Below are positions 1-11,410 of a DNA stretch of 64,000 nucleotides, piece after piece. The stretch comes from Galbula dea (taxonomy: Eukaryota; Chordata; Aves; Piciformes; Galbulidae): assembly GCA_013399015.1 (NCBI GenBank), contig VWZX01010095.1, forward strand, positions 744,001 through 808,000, written 5' to 3'. A model generated the notes under the pieces. That model made no database searches. It was not told where the DNA came from and was given only the letters and a program-made list of their open reading frames with translations. Both the position numbers and the translations under genes were made by a program. Within the stretch, counting starts at the first letter, position 1; each line of letters opens with the position of its first letter.

Positions 1-957
1 CATGATGATTTTACATGAAAGCAAAAGCTGGTGTAGCCAGGAATGAAAAGTTTACATGCAGTAGGGGAGCACTGCTGTCAAAGAGAACTGCAGTGTGGTT
101 TGACAGATTCCATTTTCCCTTTCACTTTTTGAGTAACAACAAAGGCAGAAAGTAATAGTGATTTGTGTGGTAGTCCTGACACTATCAGAGACCCGTGGCC
201 ACTCTTACAAAGGCACCTAGACAGGAGAAGTGATACAAATGGTGAGAGAGATTCAGATGTCTGTTGTCTCTCCATCAGTCAGCATGAATCCATCACAGCT
301 GAATAAAGATTCAGATTCAGCTTGGAGAGTGGATGAAAGTTCCTTCATTCACATTGCTGGAAACATTTACTGTGATATAGATTATCCATCAGTTTCAGGC
401 AGGCAGGTATTAAATTAACAGATTTTGAAGCCAAAGAGAACCACTGTTTAATTTAGCATCATTTTTTACATCACACAGGCTAAGCAGTTTAATTCTATTA
501 GTCTCTCAGAAGAAAGACATACAGTCTTGATTTGAAAATGTCAAGACATTCATCACACCCCTCAGCAGTTTGATGCAATGGCTAATCACCCTGACATTAA
601 AACATGTGGTCTGCTTCAAATACAGAGCTAATCCCTAGACTCGGGTTCTGGTTCTCCCTTTTTCTGCTGAAGCTCTTTAGTAGGTGGTGCTCTCTCCTGT
701 CTTCCCCTTTCTTTGTGAAGTTACCGATCCACTATCACTGAGTCACCTTTTGGGTTTCTCTTCAGCACAGTTCAAACATCCTGAGCTCTTTAAATCTCAC
801 AGCAAAAATTGTATTTTCCAGCTCTTGAAAGAGTAACTGTGGGATTTCCCTCTGCCCTCCTCATTGCTTCAGTTGACTGATGGACCCTGTCTTTGGAATA
901 AAATGGCATGTTTTCACACCCTGGCCAAAGGGGTAGGCAGGAAGAGGCAGCACTCAC
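1..957 (-). other. DLG2: DLG2 intron, 5' part (downstream of the SH3 exon)
   Basis: This stretch begins right after the GTGAGT donor of the SH3 exon (minus strand). It is moderately AT-rich. I found no further exon in it; in particular, the HOOK exon that should start with the rest of an Arg codon followed by VERKERARL is absent, so it lies to the left of the window. I see no recognisable repeat. Confidence 0.85.
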
Positions 958-1134
958 CTCCTCTTGCTGGGTATAACTCCCATCTCCTCGCTGTCTCCCT
1001 CCAGAGTGACTCTCCTCGCCTGCCACCACTCGTCGTCCGAGGCGTTGATGACATGAAGGATGTCTCCGTACTTGAAGCTGAGCCCTTGGCTGGGGAGGCC
1101 ACTGTCCTTGCTCTTGTCATAGTCAAACATGGCT
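958..1134 (-). CDS. DLG2: DLG2 coding exon, SH3 domain core (177 bp)
   Basis: This exon encodes 59 codons' worth of the SH3 domain of a DLG MAGUK. Visible landmarks are the degenerate ALYDY motif (AMFDYDKSKDSG), the strand FKYGDILHVINASDDEW with the paired tryptophans that follow (EWWQAR), and the terminal MGVIPSKRR segment leading into the HOOK region. On the minus strand the acceptor reads TTTCCTTTCACAG and the donor is GTGAGT, both canonical. The exon begins with the last base of an Arg codon (AG|A) and ends after two bases of another Arg codon (AG), so both boundaries are phase 2. Its length is a multiple of three, so skipping it would keep the frame. There are no stops, frameshifts or missing key residues. 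In MAGUKs the SH3 domain packs against the GK domain rather than mainly binding proline-rich ligands (family knowledge). Exon edges are inferred from splice consensus and homology. Confidence 0.97.
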
Positions 1135-4100
1135 CTGTGAAAGGAAACACAGATATGAACACAGGTGATTATATCTTTTGGGGAAAAGCAGTTTGTCATA
1201 TTTTATGATAACCCTTTCTCCTTTCCAGAGGGAATGGCCTTGGTCAGAGGAGAACTTCCCATTCTGAAGTGAATCCTACAAAATCCTCTGCTTTGGAGAG
1301 AAACTGAACAGCAAAGCATGGTATTCACTGTTTCACTTAATAACCATCACCATATCAAAGTCTCTAGCAAACACACCTGATGGCCAGAAGCCCCTCTTGT
1401 CACCTTGCCAACAGCAATCTGTGGTGTTGAGCTTGTCCTTTTCTGACATCTCCCTGGGGTGAGCCAGAGGGTGCCTTGGGAGGGCCCAAACCTGTGCTCA
1501 GGGGGAATGGGTGCACCTGTCTTAGCATCTGGTCAGACCAGAAGTGAACTTTCAGAGGGAAACTCTTGGTTATTCCCACTGACAATCCTAGCTGTGCTAG
1601 GTTGGGCACACTGGGTTCCTGGAAGGTGAAAGGTGTCACCAGCATGGCATTGCTCTGACACACACCCCTCCAAAGGCACACAGGGTGCACACAGCACCAC
1701 TGCTGTCACTGGCCACATCCAGCTCCCCTGTGCTGTAGCAGCTGCTCAAGCAGCCCTAGCTGTTCCCTTTGCTGTTGCAGATGCTTTCCACCAGTTTGAA
1801 GTGAACCTCTACCTTGGCTATGCCTAGGCAAGAAAGTCCCACGTACAGGACATTTACATTAATGCAGGATGTAGATAGAAGCCTAGAGACTCCATAAGCA
1901 CAAGCTGAGAGGCAGCTTTAAGGTACCTGGCTACCAGGCTGTGCCAGAGCATAGTTCACTGTGAGCTGACTGCCTAAGTATTCAACCCAGATCCTGGGAA
2001 AGATCTTCAGCATGCCCTGAGTTCTGCATTACCAAGCTACAGGGATACCCAGCCTCAGCCTTGTCCAGTCCTATGCCTGGCACCCACAGCAGCAGCCTTC
2101 ATGGTAGACATGGTCTGGCTTCTGAGGGGCAGACTCTGCAATGAATCCCAGCACAGCTGGAGATGAGTGCAGGTCACTCCTTGGAGTTACCCAGCTAAAA
2201 TTCTTTATCTTGGTCTCTTACAGGAAAAAATACATGGGGAAAATGTTACCATCTAAACTATTGGTTAAAGATAAAGCCTTTCAAGAAGTGGTGTTTATTT
2301 CCAGTAGGGAAAATAATATGATCCTAATCCTGACTGCAGAAATGTTAGATCAGTAAAATCCCAAGAGATGTGTAATAATTTCTACTCTTTTATTGTCAGA
2401 ATAAAACTCTGGCATTCTCTTAACCAGTAAATACTTCTGTGAAAAGGATTTGATACAGTTAATCCTTGTGCACTGTAGTATAATTGTTGAGAATGATTCT
2501 AGCAGCTTTATGGGGAGATTTAAAACACTCAAGGCTACCTCTCATAATGAGGAGAACTTAAAAAAAACCTGTTAACAGAGTTGTAACTATGCAATAAAAA
2601 CAGTTTAAAAGCTCTCATAAGCACTCAGTCTGCATGAAAGGTCTGCTTCAGGAGGAGGAAAAGTGCTCTCTGGAACATGTCTTCTCTTACAGAGTTCACA
2701 GTCACATACTAACAGCTCCAGAAAAGCCTAGATAATTCCCTTCTCTGAGGGTGAAGACAACAAATAATCCTGCTGAATTTGACAGAATTCATGAGCTTAG
2801 ATATGCTTGTGTCTTTCTTGGTCAATGTTCTCTGCATGTAAGCTTTACAAAATGGCTTAGCAGTGGAAATCCTTTACAGACTTGGCTAAATTAGTAACAA
2901 TTTACATTCCTAAAGGACTCTTATCAGGAGCAGGTCATCTGCTGCCTTCTCAAATAAGGCTTTCTGTGAGGACAGATGATGAAGCAGCATATAAACCCAG
3001 AAGCAGCTAAGTACTATCAGTCACCTCTTCCTGAGCAATGGCACCTCCTCTCTGAAGGAATGGCAGAGCACACACAGACAGGCATGTACCACATCATCCT
3101 GTTGGGGTTGCCCTTGTCAGCATGCAGGGCTTTGAGTTTTAACACGGTATTGAGCAGTGCTGTCTTAATAATTCACTGAGTGAGTGTGTACCTTGCCATG
3201 GAGCCCACCCACATCTCCAAACCCTGGCCACACAGTTAACCACCATGCTGAATACTGGACACATGTAATGCAATCCTGAATCCAGTGTAATTAACCTACT
3301 CAAAACCAAGGACAGCATCTTCTGTTGCAAAGAATATGCAAGACTGTCACATCCCAGCTGTAAAACACATGCTGAACTGGAAATGCTCCATATTTGGCAT
3401 GTTTTAGGATGAAGAGTGTGTTTCAAAGGCTAAAGAGGAGAAAAAAAAGTAGGGCAGCATTCTTAGTCCTTGGACAGGTATTTGTACCTCAGAGGCCACC
3501 TGTTAAAATCACTGCCTGCCATGGTGCTGGTTGATGTTACTGAGAAATGCAGATGGCAGTGTTTGCCACTGACTTACTGTGACTGGAGTAATCATGTGCA
3601 ATGCTAATTAAAATGAGATGATGCATCTCAGACAAGAGAATCTTCGAGCACACTTTTCTCTGAGTGGAAGATTTTGTGGCTGCATGGTCTACAGATGTTG
3701 ATTGCTCCATCAGTAAATGCAAATGATGAGAGCTGACTTCAGGGTTCTTCCCCAAAGGTTCCAAGCTAAGAGGCAGGGTTAAGTTGCTAACATGCCCAAA
3801 TTTACACTTACAACTGTGGTAACATTTCTGCTCTGTAAAACACGTTTTTACAAGTTGGCAGTTGGCCCAGCCTAAGACAAATGCAGATCTTTGCTCTAGG
3901 CACTGCTGTGTGCATGCAGAAGTTAAGATGACCTTGAGCAACAGAGAGACCTAGGCACACTCATCCTCACCTCCTCCTCCCTGTTCTCAGGCTGTAAGCA
4001 CAATCTGGATCTCTGCAAGTCCAATTGCAAGCTCTGGTTTTACTTGCTGAAGAGGCTGGGATGTCATTCCTAATTTTCTACCTGATGAACACCACCCAGT

Positions 4101-4442
4101 TCTTTTTGTGCTCAGCCTTGCAGATGAATATCAAGAGAAGACATCTGCATCTGCTGAGTGTCAGCTGAAGCAATGCCAAATGAACTCTGATTTGGCCAAG
4201 GAAATGGGCAGGCCAGACAGAAAATGATGTGCTTGTTTCCTTTGTTCTTTTATGGTTTTGGACAATGACAGCCCAGTCTTACAGCATAGCACACTGCATC
4301 CTGACAGTACTGAAACTTTCAGCAGAGAAGAAAGCCCAGCCCTCAGGAAAGTCTTTTTGGCCTGTGCAAGCTTCTCTACCCAGATCACAAACTAAGGTAT
4401 GCTAGGTGCCCTAGGTAGGTTCTGCCATGCCAAGAAGAATAA

Positions 4443-4465
4443 CATTCCCCATGCCATGGGGAATG
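4443..4465. repeat. Perfect inverted repeat, 10-bp arms
   Basis: CATTCCCCAT, three bases (GCC), then ATGGGGAATG. The stem does not extend beyond the arms and there is no T run after it. Function unknown. Confidence 0.6.
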
Positions 4466-7400
4466 CAGTAGCATTTTTGCAGAATATTGTGTGTTGAGGA
4501 GAGGACATAAGAAACCCAGCCCAGCAAGGGACCCAGCCTCCCACAGAGCACCCACCACCCCTCTCTGAGGCAGCAGCACCCTATTTTCCTTTCAGCTGGA
4601 GCAGGAACAGCACCATCAGGACCTGACTGCCATAACTGCCCCAAGCACTCTTCCAAAATGAGATGGAAGAAAGAGCAAAAAAGACAGAATCAAGAGTTCT
4701 ACAAGGCTCTCTCTCTGGCAGTAAGATCTCTTTTCCCAGTCATCTGATTAAGTCTACTTTTGAATTGGGACAGTCAATCTTTAATAACAAGGGAAATCAT
4801 TTTAAATTATTTAACTTTCATTTTTAAAGCTGTCACTAGTATTATGATCACATCAGCATCAGAAAAATTCCTGTTCAGTGCCTTCTAGAGGGTGTCTGTC
4901 AGAACCAGGTCCCATGGTAACACAGAACAGAGAACACATTTTGAGGTTACAAGTATAATAAGCCCAGTAACTACTCTGAGATGCAGATAAAAAACTCAGA
5001 TGGGGAAAAGAACTTGCTGCCAATTAGTTACACAGGTATGATGAAGCCATGACTTTGCCATCTTTGTTCCCTTACTAGAAACACAGCAACAGGAGTGGCT
5101 ATGATTATCAAAAGCATGAGGTATATGCACCAAATTTCCATCTACACCTTCACATTTTTTAATTCAGTTCCCAGGTTTTGCAGGAGTTTGGGGGGAAAAA
5201 AAAAAAGTTTAATATCTGTACCACATTTTGAAAGTGAAAAGTGCTACTGAAGTGCTAAGTATTGCTGCTGTCTCTTGGTGAAAGCCTCCTGCTTGTAGAA
5301 AATGAAGAAACACTGCTCTGAGAAGTGAAGCAGAAGGTGCAAACATTTAGAATAAGCTAAGATATCACAGCCAGTTAAGAGTTTTGTTTTCCTGACAGCA
5401 TTCCAGCCTCCAGAAGTGATCACTGCACTAGGCTAATCCCAGCAGTTACTGGGACAGAACCTAACAGCTTTTATTGCTGTGCTTGGATGCTTCTTAATCA
5501 TTTTTAGGAACCCACTTCAGCATAAAACATAAGACAAGGATTTCACAACAGCATCAAAATTCATTGCTCAAAGATCGTTTGAAATGAAAATACTGCCAGT
5601 GCCAAGCTGCAAGAGACTGCCAGACATTCAGCAGGCAATGAAGACCACTAAAACCTGGGCATTTTCCCCCTCCACTTAGTGTAAGTGCTTCAGCATTTGA
5701 GGTATGTCCAGCAGCTAAGCTGTGTTGTGCTGTAAATTCCTATTTCCAGTGGCACCTCTGTGTGCAGCCAGAGTAACAAATGTTGGACACAGGAGAAGGT
5801 GCATTAGCCTGAAGGAAATGGCAAATCAATTCCTAGGTGCAAACCCATATGTTGAAGCCTATTGGCACTCACCATGCCTACAATGTTGCCAGCATTTTAA
5901 GAATGAAAAATAGGCTACAGAAAGGCTAAGTGCTCTTGTTCTGTGTCAGAAAAGGGAATTTAATAGTGAAACCTAGCTTCCTCAGCTAATGCTGTAAGCA
6001 CCAGTCATAAGGTAGCAGGCTTCACGGTCTTCCTGACAAGGCAAAGGACATGAATGCATTTACAGCACAGCATTGCTGAAAGCTCCTGTAGGAGCAGTGC
6101 AAGCCCCAAAATCTTCAACTCTCATAGCTCTGCACAATGGCCAGGGCTCTCAGTTTGTTACAGTTCAGGTACTGCATGGCAGTTTTGTTTGCAGCTTTGA
6201 GATTACTTTCTTCTTCTGGCACAGACAAGAGTTTGCACATAAATTTACAGACTGCTCTTTGTCATTTACTTGATTATCAAATGACAACAACATTGAGCAT
6301 GAGAGATCTTCAGCTTCTGTAAACAGTCCTGCTCTGCAGTCTGCCAGCACATCTGCATCTGCACCCCTTATGGATAGCACCCTTCTGTCTGAAGATCTCC
6401 TTAGCAGAGGTTCTCACACATGAGGCATTATAGCACCACTGCAAGAGAGAGAGACTTTATTCTGCTCCTTTTCTACATCTCTCCCATCTATTCTACCCCT
6501 TGTTCTTTTCTTTTCTCTTTTTTTAATTGGAGAAATCCAGTGCACAGATGTTTAATCATTTCCCTGGGCTTAGACAGTAATTCAGCATCAGAGTCAGAAT
6601 CAGACCCCAAGTTTCACAGCTGTCTTTTCTGCACTCTCAGTAATGGATGTATTCCCACCCACTTGCAGGCTCAGCTCGAAGAAAACATTAGAAGGAAATG
6701 AAAGAAATCCCAGTGTAATTCATTGCTATAGCTCCAAGAGAGACAGAAGCAGCCATTGCAATGCCATTAAGGCACTATTAAAAGGGTTAAATTTTCACAT
6801 AGTAGTGTCAGTCAACACTTCCACCTTCTCCCAGCTTCAGTTCTACCTGCAGAAGCTGAACAGGTAAAGCTGATGTGTAGAGCACCTCCTCTCCTCTCTT
6901 TTTACCATGTTTCCTGTCTGAATGATGCTACACCTCTTCATGAAGATGATTCCCTCAACCTTAATTACTGCAGTTGGCCTGAGAGGGACAAGTGTTAGAA
7001 GCACCTGTGTTATCCAACTCAGTCATGCCAGGGCACTGCAATGTCACAGCTGTGTGTCCTGTGGAAGCTGGCACAGGTCTGGGAGCATTCCCTGCAAGTT
7101 TTGATGCACCTCCCTGTCACCTCTTCAGTGTCTAAACATTGTGATTGTTTCTTCTGTTTGAGGTTAGACACAGTGGTTTCACTGTGCATGGGGCTGTCAA
7201 TCCTCTTTAAAAACAGCCTTTGGGGAAAAAAGTGCTGATCAACCACTAGTACCAAAAATATTCAAGAGCAGAAATATATCTCTTAATAAGCATTAAATAA
7301 AGTTGCAAGAGGCTGAGGCTAAACTTCTTAGCTTCTGTCCTTTAAACACCAAATTAAGCCTGTGCTACACTGAGCTCCTTGCAGCTAATCATTCACTCCA

Positions 7401-7679
7401 CTGCACTATGCACACACTCCTTCCCTGGGAACCCTGGCTGCTGGCACTCCAAAGCAGGATTAAGGGTAACATCAGAAGTTTCTTCATCCCTCTTTAAAGG
7501 CAAATGAAGCACATCTGAGCCTGGTTTTGTTGCCTTTCAATGAAGATTAGACTTTGAATCGCTAAGTGGCTTTGAAAATGTGACCCTAAGCAGCTGTGAG
7601 ATTGACAGAACTTGCCTTAAGCTGCTGCCAGGCTGACAAAGCCTTCAAGGGCTGGTACAGGAACTGAAGCACTTTGATT

Positions 7680-7833
7680 CCTTGTTCTTGGATGGTGCTA
7701 GGACCTAGGATAAGCCTTCAAACCTCAGCTGGACAAGGTCCTGTGCATCTTGAAGCTGACTCTGCTTTGGGAAGGAGGTTGGGCATCCAACCTCAGATGG
7801 TTTCCTTCAAGCTACATGACCTATGGCTGCCTC
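7680..7833 (+). repeat. CR1 LINE 3'-end fragment, decayed
   Basis: The sequence from about 7716 (CTTCAAACCTCAGCTGGACA, then AGGTCCTGTGCA) through TGACTCTGCTTTGGGAAGGA and GGTTGGGCATCC to CAACCTCAGATGG follows the order of the CR1 3' region: ...CAAAACCCAACTGGACA, GGTCCTGGGCAACCTGC, TGACCCTGCTT..., GGTTGGACTAGATGA, CTTCCAACC. Many substitutions and the lost ATTCTATGA tail indicate an old copy. The edges are approximate. Confidence 0.6.
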
Positions 7834-9630
7834 TGTTCAGAAGAACAGAAGGATAAAATCTGTTAGAACACAGAAGTTCACCTCAGATTGTGTTTATCAC
7901 TTCTGGGCACATCAAGATTCTTTAACAAATGATGAGGAAAACAACAGCCAGACTTTTGTGTCTGAGAGATCACATTTTCTGCAGTGGGTAGAAATAATTC
8001 ACTTTGCTTAATAGTTCCTGAATAGATGTAACTGAGGATGCTCCAGCTATGTACCAGTTCAGGTGACTTTCTTCAGAACCGTGCACTAAACCAACCCTGA
8101 GAGCATGATAGCCATGTCAGAGCTGTACCTCCCCATGGCTGGCATGGCTCTACTGCAGCAATTTGGGAACTGCAGTGCTTCTGGTAGCTCAGTCACCTGT
8201 GGGCAGCAAAGGCAACCCCAGTGTGACTCTGGGCTCATAGTAGAGAGAGCTTCCTTTTGTTCACAGTTTGGGAAAAGCAAAAATAGGTGCAATGCAGAGA
8301 TTATCTGAGGAATCCAAACTCCCTGGATAGTAAAGGAGAGAGTTAATTATCTATTAGAAAGGAAGAATTCAGTGCATTTAACAGTGAATGAGAATAGTAG
8401 GTTAGCAGAGGTGATGTGAATGTTCTGTTTCCCTAGTTGCAAAATTAGAATACTGTGAAGGAGAATATTGTGAAGTGCTCAGGCAGGATGGTAAAATCAC
8501 TGCCTGGGGTGGGTAAATGAGACTCAAAGAGTGAAACCTCTGATTCACTCTATTGAATCTATTCATCTATTGAAGCTACACATTTTGTCAGAAAAGCCTG
8601 CAGTGTAACTTCCACTGCCTGTTAGCATTTGCTTATCCAAATCTGGGCCATTACAGTGAACTCAGTATTACAAAACAGAAGGACAGAGACCCAAAAGTAA
8701 GTTGTTGTTTTGATTCTGACATCCCAGGGAGTCATGGAAAAACAAACAATCAAGAAAGAGAACAAACTACTGTCTCTGACTGAAGAGATGTTTTTCTCTC
8801 CCTTCATGAGGACAAGCTTGTCTGAAACAGTCATCAACAAGAACTTTTTTGCCTGGACTAATTCTTAGACTTTTTCAGTATTTCATAGCCTCACTTGCAA
8901 GCTGCAGGGACTTCCTATTTGTTCACTTCCAACATGGGTGATTTGGGGGCTGAGTAAGGATGCTCTCTCTGGAGAAGGCTGTGATGTACAGCAAGGAGAG
9001 ATCAGACCATATGTGCCCTGTTCCTCTATGTTCCCTAAACATCTGCTGCTAACCACTGCCACAGAAGGGACTCATGGCTAGATGCACCTTTCTTCTGAGC
9101 CAGGGCAGCTGCAAAACAGAACTGGTGTCACTTTTATAGAGGAAAACAGACACAGAAGGTGACAGGATTTTCAAATCACCTTTTAAATTTATAATTTATT
9201 TAATTAATAATTTACTGCCACTAATTTATCAGTCCCAGTGCATTACTGGTCTTCAGTGAGCTGGGGTGAGATTGTTTTGTTGATTTGTTTTTAAGAGTTT
9301 GTATCAGTGTCCCTCCCTTTACAAGGCTGAGGGATCTCCTGGCTTGCAACAGTGGAGATGCTATGCTTTCAGCTAGCCTCCAGTGTGAGCCTGTGCCCAA
9401 GCCCAGCCTCTCTCACTGCTCAGATACCAGCAGATGCCTGGGGCAGGCAAGGCTCTGCACTGCCAGACTGCAGGGACACTGAGGAGAAGAGAGTGTTCCC
9501 CCCCCTTTCACAACTGAGGTGCAAAACAGGATAAACAAAGGCTCTCCTGGCCTTTAGAGATTATTGTCAGCACCTCTGACATAGTCTTCTACCTCCTCAA
9601 ATACTTGTTGGCAACTCATGTAAGACTAGC

Positions 9631-9722
9631 CTGAAAGAACTGGGGAACCTAACTCCTGCTAGAGCAGGAGGTGGGCACCAAAACAAGGCTGGCAGCAAAG
9701 AGTCCCTTCTAGCTCTGAGCTG
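9631..9722 (+). repeat. Probable CR1 LINE 3'-end remnant
   Basis: GGGGAACCTAACTCCTGCTA, then GAGCAGGAGGTGGGCACC, and later AGTCCCTTCTAGCTC echo the CR1 end GGGCAACCTGCTCTGCTAGA, GCAGGAGGTTGGACTAG, GGTCCCTTCCAGCTC. A perfect 8-bp inverted repeat (9653-9670, CTCCTGCT/AGCAGGAG) is the stem that this part of CR1 normally contains. The middle part diverges strongly, so the boundaries are uncertain. Confidence 0.45.
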
Positions 9723-10589
9723 CAGAGGTCAACAGGACTCTGAGCTTCAGACACATCTCTTCTTAGCTTTTCTGGTTGGCTACTGTAGGCCTACCAACAC
9801 TCAATGGACTTGCTTCCATGGAGGTAATCTTTGGCACCCAGTTCACCTCCCTCTTTCAAGCTGATGTCTTTCAGTCAGTGAGATCAGCCCCCGGGAGTTC
9901 TGTGGTCAAAGCTGGAGACATTTGTGAGGAACTGCAAACATGAATATCTAAGCACTCAGCATCCTTTACCAAATGCCTGTCTCTGGGACCCTGCCTCTCT
10001 CTTCATAAAGCAAGGATGCATGGCATTTCCCTGCCAGAAAGGAGAGTAGCAGGAGAGCTACAGGAAGGATTGTGCAGCATTCAGATGCTAAACACCAATT
10101 ACTCAGGGCATGGGGGTGTGATAATAAAGCTCAGGAAAGAAAAGGCCGTAGCAATAAAGCTAAATGAATTATTTACAATCAACTACAGGATGTGTTTAAG
10201 GATGAACCCACAGAAGAGTCTTTCAGACTTGTCAATTCAATGGAACCATCTGCACTTGATGTGTCAGTAGACAAAGTTTAATAACAAATCAATAAAATGA
10301 ATAGTAAAAAAATAGCAGGGTGAGGTGAATGACTCAAATGTGCAGAAGGGGAAAAGATGAAGCCAGTTTTTCAAAGCACCAGCACAAATAAATCAGATCT
10401 GACCTAAGTAACAGGTAGAGCTACTTAACCTCTTCAGAGGAACAGCAAACTCATGGCCCAGGAACACCCTGGGGATTTTCAGAAAGCTTATGGCAGGATT
10501 CCCAAGCAAAAGATCATAACACATAAAAAATAAAGTGGTCTAGGGGTGAAGGATTAATAAAAGTTTAAAGGATAGGGAATGAGGGTTAA

Positions 10590-11245
10590 TGAAGGTTTTA
10601 TTTTCACCACAGAGGAATTCCCATAACTGACCTAGAAAAGGTGGTGAAAAACAAGGCAGTCACATGTACTGAAGGATCAAGAGTAGCAAACAAAGGACCT
10701 GACTGAGAAGACTTCCAAGAAGGATTTCAAAGTGTCAGTGACTGGATAATACAATACTTGACAAAATTCAGTGTCAACAAATGCAAAGGAAGGCATGGGG
10801 AGTAGCAGTCCTTGGCAAAGGTCCATGCTGATACACACCAGCTAAGCAATTAACAACGATGGAGACTTGGTATTTCTTCCAGGAGCACATGAACTCAACA
10901 CTTGGCAGCAGTGAAAAAGGCACTAAACTGTACCTGCAATTTAAGGAAATGAATAAAAACCAAAGAGAAATCATTGTTGCTATACCATGATACAGACACG
11001 TGCCTCTACTACAGACAGCCCTGATCCCCTCACCCCAAAGAGGAAAAGGCAGAGAAGGAGCAGAGAGGCCAAGAAAGGTAAGTTTTGCACAGAGGCAGAT
11101 GATACAGATCAAGCCTTCTCAGCTTCAGAAAGAGATGAGCAAGAAAAGAGTATAATAGAAGTTAATGAAATGATGAATTTCATCCAAGAGGGAACAGGAG
11201 ACATTTGTGCACTGCTCTCACAAGAGAAGATATGGAGAGAACTGC
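10590..11245 (+). repeat. Ancient CR1/L2-type LINE fragment, reverse transcriptase end of ORF2
   Basis: Blocks match the C-terminal ORF2 region of old CR1-like elements in the right order. They are AATTCAGTGTCAACAAATGC (the F-N-V-N-K-C-K block), GGCAGCAGTGAAAAAGGC, a decayed block near 10930-10985, CTCACCCCAAAGAGGAAAAG with GCAGAGAAGG, and AGAAAAGAGTATAATAGAAG followed by TTAATGAAATGATGAATTTC. The last corresponds to the 'DMIEVYKIMNG'-type stretch. An open frame of 101 codons at 10987-11292 lies across it but does not follow the element's own frame throughout. The copy is heavily mutated and is probably one of the oldest repeats in the window. Confidence 0.6.
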
Positions 11246-11250
11246 GATTT

Positions 11251-11410
11251 ATAGAGCCACAGAATTGTTTCAGCCAGAAGCCACCTGTTTAATGTCCTCC
11301 TGTGGCATCATCTTTCTTTTGGCAGTTAATCCAAGTGTTCCTCATTTTTAGAGAAAATCTCCCACTACAAACCTAGATCCCTTTACCTTTGGGTAAAGAT
11401 GTGAGCAACA
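11251..11410 (-). repeat. CR1 LINE 3'-end fragment, minus orientation, decayed
   Basis: ATAGAGCCACAGAATTGTTT, then CAGCCAGAAGCCACCTGTTT, matches the reverse complement of a CR1 end (ATAGAATCACAGAATTGTTT, GGGTTGGAAGGGACCT). Further on, AATCCAAGTGTTCCTCATTT and ACCTAGATCCCTTTACCTTT fit CCAGTGTTTCACCA and CTAAATCTACCCTCTTT. Its 3' end abuts the plus-strand element at 10590-11245, suggesting insertion beside or into it. Internal gaps are evident. Confidence 0.5.

Noticed and set aside
1400..2110. Possible LTR or endogenous retrovirus remnant in GC-richer sequence
   Set aside because: No TG...CA ends, primer-binding site or coding trace could be recognised.
10987..11292. 101-codon plus-strand frame with a basic nuclear-signal-like N-terminus (KRKRQRRSR)
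   Set aside because: It lies over a decayed LINE ORF2 end and continues into an opposite CR1, so it is repeat-derived.
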